In this document: piece after piece, positions 1 through 11,000 of the stretch
Position numbering within the stretch: the stretch's first letter is position 1
How the letters are laid out: each line of letters starts with the position of its first letter
Assembly (NCBI GenBank): GCA_000711775.1
Contig: ARYC01002493.1
Location: forward strand, 1-64,000
Direction of reading: 5' to 3'
Source of the DNA: Oxytricha trifallax
Lineage: Eukaryota; Ciliophora; Spirotrichea; Sporadotrichida; Oxytrichidae
DNA length: 64,000 nucleotides
Position numbers and translations under genes: made by a program
Notes under the pieces: generated by a model
What the model was told of the DNA's origin: nothing
Database searches by the model: none
Seen by the model: only the letters and a program-made list of their open reading frames with translations

Positions 1-123
1 ACAACTTCTACCCTACTCATCTTCCATGAATCTCACACTGAAAGAAGTTATTGAGGGAAAAGTAAAATTTGGATGCTCTGACTTTTGACTTCAATAACTC
101 TCTAACCTAATGTCTATAAATTT

Positions 124-540
124 TCATAGAAATATTCTACTTAGCTTATAGAATTGTCTATCAAAACATAATTCTAAATTTTTCAATATCTCTTCACCCA
201 AGAGAGAAAACCTCGAAATCCTCTTTCGAACCCCCTCATAATCAAAAAGTTGTACTGTGATGGAAAAAGGAGTATATCTTCGTTCAGAGTGAAAGATAAG
301 TGATGAGATCTGAATTCTAACTTTGGAATTGTGTCCGGAGTTTGTGTCCGGAATTTGTGTCCATTTTGGAATTGTGTCCATTTGACCAGAGATGATGTTT
401 GTTACAATGTAACAAACATCAAAATTTGGTCGAGTACCCGCAAAAAATGAAATTATCTCAGGCAGCGATTTTTTCCACGACTTGACTCTAGAAGGAATAA
501 TGTAGATCAAAACATAAGCTACATGTTCCATCCTACTCAT
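124..540 (-). CDS. Unidentified coding piece (possible MDS)
   Basis: An open frame of 138 codons begins at an ATG at 540 and ends at a TGA. I do not recognise the protein. It has a mildly hydrophobic N-terminal third and a basic C-terminal half. The middle is translated from a repetitive stretch (331-380, several copies of a gtgtcc unit) and a palindrome (394-420), so part of it may be an insert and not gene. The start lies 5 bp from the start of a plus-strand piece at 546, too close for two ordinary promoters. Either one is an inverted segment of a scrambled gene, or only one is real. Confidence 0.3.
   Translation of the reverse strand: MSRMEHVAYVLIYIIPSRVKSWKKSLPEIISFFAGTRPNFDVCYIVTNIISGQMDTIPKWTQIPDTNSGHNSKVRIQISSLIFHSERRYTPFSITVQLFDYEGVRKRISRFSLLGEEILKNLELCFDRQFYKLSRIFL
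331..420. repeat. Short gtgtcc tandem motif next to a 27-bp palindrome
   Basis: Between 331 and 380 the unit gtgtcc recurs four times in a diverged tandem arrangement with ggaattt/ggagttt spacers. Immediately after, 394-420 is a near-perfect 27-bp palindrome with arms gatgtttgttaca and tgtaacaaacatc. It may be the remnant end of a small inverted-repeat element. No second copy was noticed in the window. Confidence 0.5.
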
Positions 541-545
541 AATTA

Positions 546-846
546 ATGGAAAAAATCACTCAGAGAGATATTTCGATTTTAGTGAAAGTCAAAAAAAATT
601 CATATGATTTCGTGTATTTTAACGATAAAAATGCGTATGAATTTCCTGATGAAAGACTCAAAGAAGATAAAATGTAGACCTTGATTAAATGCACAAAAAA
701 CTTATTTAGACCAAGTCCTCAAGTAATTTGGTTGAAGAGATAAGAAAGGAAGAAGTTTGGGGCAGAGAAATATTTAAAATCGATTTATCTCGATGGGGTA
801 AAATTTTTTGTGAATACAACAAGAATGAAAGTTAGTCGTTAAATTT
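546..846 (+). CDS. Unidentified coding piece, 5' MDS of a gene
   Basis: From the ATG at 546 the frame stays open with TAG/TAA read as Gln for about 100 codons, to about 846. Composition is normal for this genome: Lys-, Asp- and aromatic-rich, with segments such as SYDFVYFNDKNAYEFPDERL and RPSPQVIWLKRQERKKFGAE. No family is recognised. After about 850 the DNA becomes plain AT-rich, as expected at an MDS/IES border. No later piece of this gene was found on the plus strand before the next gene, so it may continue elsewhere. This is the more believable of the two head-to-head pieces. Confidence 0.5.
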
Positions 847-1112
847 TTCTCTACATCTTATACTTTTAAAATTTTTTCATAGCTATTTTGTATAGAGAGA
901 TATTAATTTATCAGGAGTTAAAAATTTTAAAAGTTAAATTTAAAGGGTCTACAGTTAAGATATGATAAATCTAATTTGATTTATCGATGAGTCAAATTAT
1001 TGGCTGTTAAAATATATCAAATTCAAATCAATATCAGTTAAAACGATACTATAAAAATCAAAAAATACTAAAATTCCATATTTAATTTAATTTTTAATTT
1101 TATTTTTGTAAT

Positions 1113-3001
1113 TTACCATTTTAAATCTATTTTGATAATAACTTTTTGAAATTTATTGAAGTCTCTCTGCACTAAGTGTTCATTCTTGCCAACTATGATT
1201 ACGGATAGCTTGGTTTTAAGAGCTATAAGAATGGTTAACGCAATACAAATTAAGGTATTGCCATTACCAATACCAAAATGTATTAAATGGTTTGCTTGTA
1301 GATTTTCACAAATATAATTAATGCACAAAATTTGAGAACTGTATAATTTAAAGCCAAGATTTTGCTGTAACTTTTCTAAGTCAGCACTCACACTTAATCT
1401 TTCATTTTGAAGCTTTTAATTGAAGTCTGTAGCTAATTAATGAAAGATATTTGCATTATCAAAGAGTTAAAGTAAATCTATGATTGTTTTATCAGAGAAT
1501 GCTTCCATATTTCGTGGTAAGTTTAAGATTCTTTGAATTTCAGAACTATCTCCATTAAGACAATTCTCAAAAATATTGTTGTTGAGACTTACATTTTTTT
1601 CAATTTAAGCTTCTATAATTTACTGCTAAAGCTTCTAAATTTGAGAAATCTTATCAACCCACTGCACTTCCCTGCTCTACAACCTTTATGCAAGGCCTTT
1701 CATAAAGTATACCATAGTGTTTGAATCAATAACTTCTTACTTCTGTAAGAAAGTAGCCCTGGTAATTTAAATATATTCTTTGAGTATGTCAACTGTTTGA
1801 GAACAACTAAGAGCACAAATTTTAACAAAGTATTCAGTATATTCAACAGGAATATCTCTGATTAAGTGCAAGCCACCGTCTTGCCTGAGTAAAGTAATGA
1901 AAGGCACATTCAAAATAAAGAATGAAGACGGTATAAGCTTCTAAACTTAAGTATCAATTTCAAATACTGACCAAGTTTAACCCATTAATTGTAAAATATA
2001 AGGGTGAGTAGAATCTAATTTCTGCACCTAAGCAAGCTGTTTTGTGAATGCTGCTACGTTATTAAAGAATACATAGTTTGCTAAACCTAGAGTCTGTCTT
2101 GTATTAGGCGAGCGTATTAATAACAAGATTGATTCTTGAATTAATTCATCTTCAACTGTTAATCTTTCACCCATAGAATAACCAAGAGCAGCTAAAAAGA
2201 TACGTGGCTTCGAATCTTAATCTATATTATTATTGCTTTGAATTAAATCCACTAGCAATGAAAACAAGTTGTACTGCATTTATTCTTCATTAGCGTTCTC
2301 AAAATTGCTTAGGAATAAAAAAAGTGATTAAGTGTTTCGAGTAACTATTTCTTGTAGAATGCAAGACCTTTCATAATATTTAGATTTTTTGAAATTTTCT
2401 GAGTGTTATATGAGAATTTCATGGCCAATGATCGAACCATAGTTAATAAAAATTTGAGGTAAGGGTTCTTTATTTTGTTTTTAATCGCTTGCAAAGCTTA
2501 CGTTAGTAGTGAAGTCACTCTCCTTGACTTATTCGTAGGTTGCAGTAACTTCAAGAGGCTCTGAAATTAAAGATTTACTTTTAGAGCTGTGCTTCACCTA
2601 CTTTGGTTTATAGTTATTTACATACTTTCTCACAAACTACTTAAAATCAAAAGTTTTATTATAACCTGCAAAATCCGGCTGCTAGAGCAGCAATTTCAGA
2701 TTATAGTTGTTTTAGTGCAGAAATTCTTTAGCACGATTGATTTTAGCACTATCTTGAGCATTTTAATACTCAGATTTAATACCCTTGATTTTACCAGGAT
2801 CATCAAAAATTGAATTGGAAATATTATTTTCAAAAATCCAAGGGAAGTTTTATTATTCGGGTGCCTTTCTTGGCACTTGTAAATCATTTATACCTTCTAA
2901 ATAGAAGATAATATTGAGAATTTAAGCTTACCAGCACTCGGATTTAAAAGTTAGTGAAGGTCGATTTCAGAATTATTCTAAAATCCAGTGACTGGATTCA
3001 T
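1113..3001 (-). CDS. Protein with SecA-like DEAD (helicase-type) domain, 3' end not found
   Basis: With UAR as Gln a frame runs about 620 codons from the ATG at 3,001 to about 1,113, broken only by a 35-nt GT-AG intron (2,897-2,931). The N-terminal 500 residues are Gln/Asn/Ser-rich and unrecognised. The last 80 resemble the start of the SecA DEAD domain: a segment ending KLYSSQ (SecA: RPYDVQ), the Walker A position as HFGIGNGNT, a hydrophobic strand, and VIIVGKNEHLVQRDFNKFQ, like SecA VVTVNDYLARRD. In bacterial SecA this domain hydrolyses ATP to push preproteins through SecY. Eukaryotic proteins with only this domain have unknown roles. The Walker Lys is Asn here, so ATP binding may be impaired. 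The motif II (DEAD) part should follow but was not found to the left. Confidence 0.7.
2897..2931 (-). other. 35-nt spliceosomal intron in the SecA-like gene
   Basis: Read on the minus strand it begins GTAAGC and ends TTTAG. Removing it joins an Ala codon to GAA-GGT and keeps a frame that is open for more than 500 codons downstream. Such tiny introns are usual in stichotrichs. Unlike the IESs, it has no direct repeat at its ends. Confidence 0.7.
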
Positions 3002-3189
3002 CTAATTTATGCTTAATTTTAATGATTAATTCGATTGGATTTTAGTATTAAACAGCTGGATTATTAAAATTTCGACTGGATTATTGATCCTTAACTATAT
3101 AAAAAATCACATTTTTGCTTTTATCTTCCGGATTTATTGAAATCTCATAGCCAAACCAATTCAAATAATGATTATTCACTATAACTCAT

Positions 3190-3545
3190 TAATCAAGTAG
3201 CTTAGAGTTGCAAGGAGGTGGGTGGTTGAAGAGCTATGATAATTTTTTTGATTTTTCAAGATGGGCCAAAGCCAAAATTGGCTTTTTGAAAAAATGTCAA
3301 AATCCGCGGTAACTTTCAAAATTCAAATCTTTCCCCGTCCATAACTGAAGTATAGCCAGTAGAAATGTGAAGACGGGAATAGATAGAAGTTAATGGCACC
3401 CAAAATAGAAAAATCGAGTCGCCAGTTTGGACCCTGAAAAATGGCCTTTGGCTTAAGCCAACACGCTGGATTATAGGGGTCAGGTCAGTATGATAGTATA
3501 CCAATCTTAAAAAATCTCAAGAACGGCCCCGACAACCTACTGGAT
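3190..3545. other. GC-richer island of unknown nature
   Basis: About 350 bp clearly richer in G+C than its surroundings, lying upstream of the SecA-like gene and about 350 bp before the next plus-strand gene. It contains a 62-codon minus-strand open stretch (3,504-3,316) with no recognisable protein character and no Gln-codon (UAR) use, so I do not call it a gene. Base use resembles the LINE/SINE insert near 62.5 kb more than host coding sequence, but I saw no shared sequence, tail or target duplication. It may be an old insertion or a structured RNA. The stretch 3,546-3,895 after it shows nothing except AT-rich DNA. Confidence 0.35.
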
Positions 3546-3895
3546 TTATGGTTGCTATGAACTTAAAATTAAAAATCACACTAATACAATCATATAAATC
3601 AAATCATAATCAAATTTTGTATAAGCTACGATAAAGTCAACCCTTCTTTTTGCATTCTCTGAATCGCCTCCCTCAAATTAAGTTAAAATCTGTACTTTTA
3701 AATTTCCTTATTTATCGATATATTTAAAACTTTTTATCAACTTATAAATTCTATGTGTACATACGTATTGGGGTTTATGTAATATAGTAAATTATTTTTA
3801 TAGAGAATCTAAACTCACTTTTAGCAATTACCCTTACCATTATAATTGATATAAGCGCTATTCTGTAGGTTTAATGCGCTAAGGGTTCTTTTAAA

Positions 3896-5133
3896 ATGGG
3901 TTTATATGACTCCTCAGATCGATTTTTAAAGCGAGCTTTGAATCTCAGAGGTGACAACGCTGGTAATGCAGCTTCTAATATGAAAATTGTTGGACCAATC
4001 ATTAAACTTAAGAGTCAATAATTCAAGACAGACACTATGAATGAAGATTACATAGGAAAGACCAAGAAGTTTATTATTTTGTTATTTTAAATACTACATT
4101 ATCAATATTATTTTTTATATGCGTAAAACAAAAATACTGATATAAATAAAAGAAGTTGCAAAAAATCCTAAATGTGCTGGATAGCAAGATGAAGAGTGTA
4201 TTTGATAAACAAAATCAGGAAAATCGTGGTGAAGATATCAAAACTGAAATTAAGAGTTTACTCTTGAGATAGAGGCTTGAGAAGAAAATGCTCAATATTC
4301 ACAAAATTAATCACATTTTATTTATATAAATTCTGTGTGTATAGAAATAATTATTATGAAAACCATTCGCTTCTTATTTAAATGTTGTCTATATTATTAA
4401 ATATTATCTGACATAAATATAATGTTATAGTTGAATTATCTTAGAAGGAGTGCAAATTGAGCAAGGTGGCCAAGATAAAGAACTAGAAGATAATTGTTCA
4501 GTATATTTAGGGAAATCATTTGATACACTTGGCAAAGTTATTGAGAAGGTTAAAACAGCTGCTCAGTATGACGATCAAATGAAAAACACAATCAAAATGC
4601 AAATAATTAAGAAATAGATTTTAATTGATCTTAAAATTATCTTATAATAATTAATTAATTAATTAATAGAATGGCAAAGACTTACTTTAAATTTGCTTAA
4701 TTTTCAGATAAGATCCTAAACATAAAAATTTAATAAGATTTTACCTCTATATAATGTAAAAATAAGAAAAATTCCTACTCTTCTTATCTAAGAAAACATA
4801 AAAAAATGTCATTTGTAGTTTACGTAAGATGGAAATCGACACTTGTCAAGGAGTAATCAAGAGAAGTCTTCACAAAGTAAAGAAAACAGAGGAAGAAGTA
4901 GCAAGATAGTCAATCAGGTATGGTCTTCAATCACTAAATCTAGAATATTAAAAAGCTTCTCATTATTTTAAATTGACCCCCCAAATATTCATAAAAAACT
5001 AAAAAAATAAACTTTAATTAAAACTTCAGATATCATTCCTCGACTTCTAGATATTGTCAGTAAATACAAGGAAAATGTAGAGGGAGAATTCATTGCACAT
5101 TCTAAAGACACTCCCGCATGGTTCTTCCTAAGG
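3896..5133 (+). CDS. Helix-rich protein in at least five MDSs
   Basis: MDS1 starts at ATG 3,896 (MGLYDSSDRFLKRALNLRGD...). An IES with the 8-bp pointer AAGAAGTT follows, and removing it continues the frame as KTKKLQKILNVLDSKMKSVF. Further pieces lie at about 4,150-4,310, 4,440-4,620 (KSFDTLGKVIEKVKTAAQYD), 4,830-4,920 (SLHKVKKTEEEVARQS) and 5,035-5,133 (LLDIVSKYKENVEGEFIAHS). The whole is charged and helical with no membrane segment or signal peptide. Spacing of hydrophobics and Lys/Glu would fit a BAR- or sorting-nexin-type membrane-binding helical protein, but I cannot prove a family. The last piece ends at a good splice donor (gtaagt at 5,134), so a further exon is likely; 5,134-5,775 is AT-rich with no convincing continuation. 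Confidence 0.6.
4064..4149. other. IES, 86 bp, pointer AAGAAGTT
   Basis: The 8-bp direct repeat AAGAAGTT lies at 4,064-4,071 and 4,150-4,157. The DNA between is AT-rich and closes the reading frame. Deleting one repeat copy plus the interior joins KTKK to LQKIL in frame. Confidence 0.8.
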
Positions 5134-5775
5134 TAAGTTCATAATAAACTTCAATTTTTATTGATTCAATCTTATTAACAAGATATATTAAAAAAAATTA
5201 GTATAGAGCGTAAGAAATATTCTTAGATAAATGGAAACTGTAAAAATGAAGAAATCTTATGTCAAAGTTTCTCAAATTAAATCAAATATCTAAATGTATT
5301 GTAGATATATGTTAAATATGATTTGATTTAATACACTTCTAAAGGGGGAAATTTTCCATCCTTAAATTTACAAATATATTTTAGTGTATATTTTATATGT
5401 AAGATAATTTGATTTTTTATTTGTGAAATATCTTATTGTAAGGATATATTAAACAATCTTATTAAATTACAAATGCTGCGTTAACCTATTTCTATCATTT
5501 TTTAAATTATGGAATTAGTAAAAAAAACTTAGATTTAAATATGATTTAAATATAAGACAAGTTTATAAAACTCAAATAATATATAGAAAAATATATATGT
5601 TTTAGTATTACTGAAATAAATTAAATTCGTTCTTGTTATAAGAAAATACAATAAAACATTGTACAGGACAGGAAACTTAACTTAAAGCTTTTTTTATTAT
5701 AACATACAAAAACCCGGAAACCCACCCCCCATTTCTTTAATAAACTGTATTGCTTAAAGTGAATATACCTAGTAA

Positions 5776-7937
5776 TCATTGATATTCAAGCTTGACATAA
5801 TCACCATTCATTTGATAGTACTCATCTTCGCTTTCGTGGCAATTTTCTTGCTTGAATGCTTTCTTAAGGAGGCTATAGCCATATACACAGTCAACAATAA
5901 AGGGTAAAACCATCATAGCCATAGCAAGAGATGGAGTAAAAAGGAACTTAAAAGTGACTAATACTGTCAAAGCCATACAAGCAAACTAAACGAAATATTA
6001 AGATTCAAATTATTGAAACTTACCAATGATCTTGAAAGTTGTCTTGGAGCTTCATTTCTAAAGAATGAATAATTGCATGAGAAAGCATAGCAAACTGCAA
6101 GAACTGTGACGATCATTCCAAAGTTTAATGAGTAAAACTTGAAATTTACCAGTTCGCAAATGAACATAGTGAAAGATAGGGTGCTCTGGATGCTGATTAA
6201 AGTTAAAGCAACAATTTTATCATAACCATTTGAAGAATATAGAGCGCCATGCTTCCAGTTGTCAAAGCCAATAGTGGTTAAGAGATGATCTTAGAATTTG
6301 TAAACTTTCTTTTCTAGCAAATACTTTTCAGTAATTAAAACGAAACTTAAAGAGACAAAGGCATCAATAGAAAGCATCACTGCTAACATGAAAAAGCTCA
6401 TTTCATTAAGGAACTCTCCTTGAATTATGTATTAGAATGAGATTCCAAGGCAAATAGAGGCAACATAAGACTTTCCAGCACTTGAAAGTGCAACTTATGC
6501 GAATCTGTGAAGTGGGAATCCAAAGTATGAATAGATCTCCCCTGTGATATAAACAGAGGTGGCGATTGCCATCACAAAACTAACATGAGTAGAGTGAGCT
6601 ATAGCAAGAATGCAAAAGAACAATTCTGCAAATATTAGGATTGCTCCCATCAGCTAAATATTGAAGTTTGATGCTTTTAAGTTAAATCCATTCATCTTGT
6701 AATTAGTGAGGCAGAAATCTTTGAAAAGATCCTTATCTAAAATAGATTTTACTTGCTAAATTGCTTAATCGACTTAAGTCTCCTCTTACTATTCGTTTTA
6801 AAATTCCTCTGGTTGTTTGAATTCTTCAAGAATCAACTGCTCTCTGACTTCAGTGTCGAAGCCTGACTTTTAATTGGAGTATTCTTTGTAGATTTATTAG
6901 GAGAACCTAAGCCAAAAAAAAATTAAAGTAAGTCTTAAGATCAAAAAGATTTTTATTAAGAAAATATGAAAAATTAGAATATTTATTATTTACGTAAGTA
7001 AAACGTCTGGCTTTTCATATTTCAATTAATTTACCTTACTTAAAAAACTATATTTTTAGAAAAACTGCCTATGTTCACAATTTATTATACGAAAAGTATA
7101 AAAAAAATGCTTTTTCAATTATGATCATAGTCTTTCAAACTATATTAATTGCTCAATAATCGCTAGTAATATATTTTATGAATGAAACTTCTTATTTTTC
7201 ATCAATGTCTATTTATTTATAAATAAATACTTGACTCTTCATTATTTTAATTATTTTCATTTCTATCACTGGCATAATAATTTTAATTTCTTTAAAAATA
7301 AAAAACTGTAATGGGACTCGATTTTAAATGACCCCCATTTATTAAGCTGATGTGAAGCTATCTAAATAGAATGGAGCAAGTAATATCATATTCAAAATGG
7401 CTCCTTAGCTTATAGATTCGATTGAAAGAGCCAAAGTTAATGCGATACACACAGCCTATAATTATTATAAAATTTTACTGGTTCATTTATTTCCCATTAA
7501 ATTTAGACAAATTAACTTAAAAAATTCCTTCACAATTTACTTCCTCCTAAAAATAGTAATTTACATTAGAATGGAAGAGATCAGCTATCTTTGGGAGATC
7601 GCTTGACATGCTTATAAAGCCCAATATGCTGTAACCAATCAATAAAATTTGAGCTGGACTACTAGTCTGAATAAACTACATTTAAATTTTATTAGACAAA
7701 TGAGTCATTTAAAGAGAGTGAATTTTATATACAGTAAAAATAATTCAGATAAGCTCAGTAATTTTAATTTCAAATTTGGATGGTAAAATCATTTGTAATA
7801 TTTATTATTTTAAATTTAACTAATTGAATTAAACATACACCATTTAACATTAAGCTTCCAAAGACCATTGCGTGCAATACTTCCCCAATCAAAACCCCTT
7901 AGACAAGGCTTCTCTGACAAGACTTATTCTTTCTCAT
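5776..7937 (-). CDS. Multi-pass membrane protein, transporter-like
   Basis: MDSs run right to left: 7,937-7,840 (MRKNKSCQRSLVQGVLIGEV then a hydrophobic stretch), about 7,670-7,545 (SPAQILLIGYSILGFISMSS), about 7,460-7,310, and a long piece 6,910-5,776. The protein ends VKLEYQ-TGA. I count eight or more membrane segments, with a Glu/Gln-rich cytosolic loop near 6,900-6,760. The pattern (TM-SIESISQGAILNMILLAPFY, a mid-protein soluble loop, then paired helices) suggests a transporter of the major-facilitator kind. No signature motif (GXXXD-R-G-R/K) is visible, so the class is open. A 38-nt intron lies at 5,986-6,023. The start is chosen because it precedes the first membrane helix and upstream frames are closed. 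Confidence 0.65.
5986..6023 (-). other. 38-nt GT-AG intron in the membrane-protein gene
   Basis: On the minus strand it reads GTAAGTTTC...TTTAG. Removing it joins ...SRSL to FACMALTV in frame across an otherwise closed stretch. No flanking direct repeat is present, so this is an intron and not an IES. Confidence 0.75.
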
Positions 7938-8039
7938 CTTAATATTTATAATTAAGAGATTTTATTTATTTAATTATGAATAAACTCTATTTTTCTAAGT
8001 AATTTATAATTAATTTAAATTTTTAATATAATAAATCTC

Positions 8040-11000
8040 AGTGTTTTTCCAATTTTCATAAAAGATGTGGTCGCCTAGTGTTTTGAGGTGAGCATCTGAG
8101 TGTTTTTAGGGTGTAAAATAAGACTACATTTTATTATAAAGCTGTTTGAACTTAACTAATAATATTCTTATTAAATATGCAATATATCGATCAATATTCT
8201 CTGTCCTTCAATAAAACACTCTCTTTGGTGCAGGATCCTGTCCACGTTTATGATAAAAAATAAGTATTTTAGTTGAAGTTTCATAAGTTTAAATTTCTTA
8301 TTTTTTATATACTATGCTAGAAAAATACCTGTCGTACTTATGTTAAAAAATAAAGTGATGGAAGGCGATTTTTTTTCGCTTAATTAATAAATTTTTCTAT
8401 TTTTTCTGATATTTTAATTACTATAACATCATTTTATGACAAGATTTTAATTAAATTTGTCATGCTTAATCTATTCTTAAAATCAACAAATGAAGATCAT
8501 AAAGGATGTGAAACATATCTCCTTCACAATTACCTTTTATACTAATATTTTATAGATAATTGAAGGGAAATTGATAAAATATACATTAAGAATTTTTTAA
8601 ACCAGGAAAATTTTCCCTCCACACTCTCTATCATAAAAATATATTGATATTAAGACTTCAATGTTATTTTTAAATAATATTTTTGATGATAAACTAAACC
8701 TCATCTTAATCAATTTTAATTTTAGCTTACCTTCAGATTCTTAGATATAATAATTGAATGAGCCATTTAAAAATCTATTAAAAATATTTTAATTATAGGA
8801 GTAGGAGATTCAAAAAGCCATCCACTATAATATGGAAATTGTTCCAGACATTCGAGTTTTTCTAGAGTTCTCTTGTTTTAATTGGGAAGAAATTTTATTG
8901 TAAATTTCTCAAACTCCAGTCTAATCGCTCATGAACATATTCTTTTTGGAATGACATGTTGTAAACTAATCCTACTAGATTTAGAACTATAAACAAATTC
9001 TATTTTTAATTATAATTTTATAAATTAATAGGAAATTATTTACAATTAAATAATTTTATAAGAACCTCTTTCTTTATATGAACTGGATATCTCTCTTTCA
9101 AAAACATTTATTTATAAAAAATGATATATATAAAGTATTGTTAGTATCAAGTATTTACTAAGTCTAAAAACATTTAGATATTCTCACAAATATGATCCAA
9201 AAAGCTTTAAGCTTATTTATTAGATTTATCAGCAAGCTAAGCTTTGCAGTTATTAACAATGAATGAATAAATTTTGATTTTATTGCTACCAATCTCAAAA
9301 TCTTCATAATCTTTGCCCATTTCTTTCAGAGGCCACGCTAGTGGTATTGTTTCAAATAACGATTGGTGATAGTTTTTAGTCTTTTCATGCACTTTTTCTA
9401 ATTCAAAGAAAGTTTAATAGCAAATTAAGATGGGGATTTTATTAAATTATTATGAATATCGGGATGAATACACCAAATAATTTTAGTTCATCTTTGGCTT
9501 TGCAAATTAAGTAATTTCCAATAGCCAATCTCTCATGATTCTTGCATTAAAATTTAAGGTTTTTATAGAAAATAGTAAAGGATTTCTACTAATTAATAAA
9601 TTACAGAATTTATATTGATTCCAGTTATCAGCAATATAAGTGAGTAAGATATCCCCAGTTTTCTAATAAACTTCAGTTTTAAAAGTGAGCCATTCACAAA
9701 GAATTTCATTTGGAATTTCCAATTTACTCAAGAATTTAACTAAAATACGAGAAGATTCATTATGAATTGGAGATTCTTTTTAAAGCCACTCTTCTACTAC
9801 AGCTAAAAGACTCATTAAATAAAAAAGTATTTGATATGTCAATTAAGAGATTTATTTACGAAAACTTTAAATTAATGTTACGTTTTTATATTTTATTTAC
9901 ATTTAAAACTCTTTTTCTTGAGCAAGTAATCACGAATGTTCTCATCCATGCCAGCTAATTTAAGATACCCTAGAACAAGTGATGTTAGAATCTTTGGGTG
10001 ATAATCATCTACATTTGATGGTTTTATTCTATCTAAGTTGATTATTGGTATCTTATGAATGATCTACTCATGAAGAACTTTGTGTAAGTTGAGGTTAGTG
10101 GTTTCTAGAAGTCTCTTAAGCAACTATTCACAATAGTTCTCAATGATCTTTCAAGCTCTTAGTCTTCAACTAGTACATGTAATTAATGAACTGCTGGTAT
10201 AAGGATGATTTAAATACAGAATTCGCTTATTTAGAAATCACAACCACTTTCAAATTCATTTAGATGCCATTTAAGTGATTTGTTGTCAAGGGCGAGGAGG
10301 TATTTGAAAAATTGGGTAATAAGCTGAATTCTAGTTTTAGTCAAAGCTTCTTTGTATTCTTTGCATATCAAAAGTTTATCAAGTGACTTCTACGAATTTA
10401 GTTCTAATTTTGTCATGGTATCTTGGATGAAGGACATTAAATTGCTCATCCATAATTTCATGTCTATTAGTTTCTCGTTCATATCATCAAATGTTATGAT
10501 CTTTTTTCCTATTAGAAAAGTGAAGCATTCTAATTGGGCTGTTAATTGATCAAGAGTTTTTTATCTTTCAGAAAGTATTGTTTTTCTTGCCTCTGCTTTC
10601 TAGTTATTATTGCCGTTCAAAGCCTCGTCTTATTTTTTATCTTCAAAACTAATCTTCGCAAGTCTTTTGAATATGGCTTTTTCACCTCTTTTTTAAACAT
10701 AATAGTCAAACAGCCATTTCTCTGGGTCATCTGGCATGCCTTCAGAATTCTTAGGAGGCATGTTTCTGATTAGAGCATCCCATAATTTCATGCATTACTT
10801 TCTCAGCACAGTCTCTGGAGCCATAAACTTCTCAAATATGTACAAGACGAAAGTAAAGATTGAAGGATGAATAGACCTCTTCTAGTTTGGAAGCATGAGC
10901 AAGTGGACTTTCTTCTAAGAAACTTTAGTGATTTTATTAAGCATTTTAGCACAATTATCTATGACTTCTTGGGAAAACTCAAGACTATTATGACACATCT

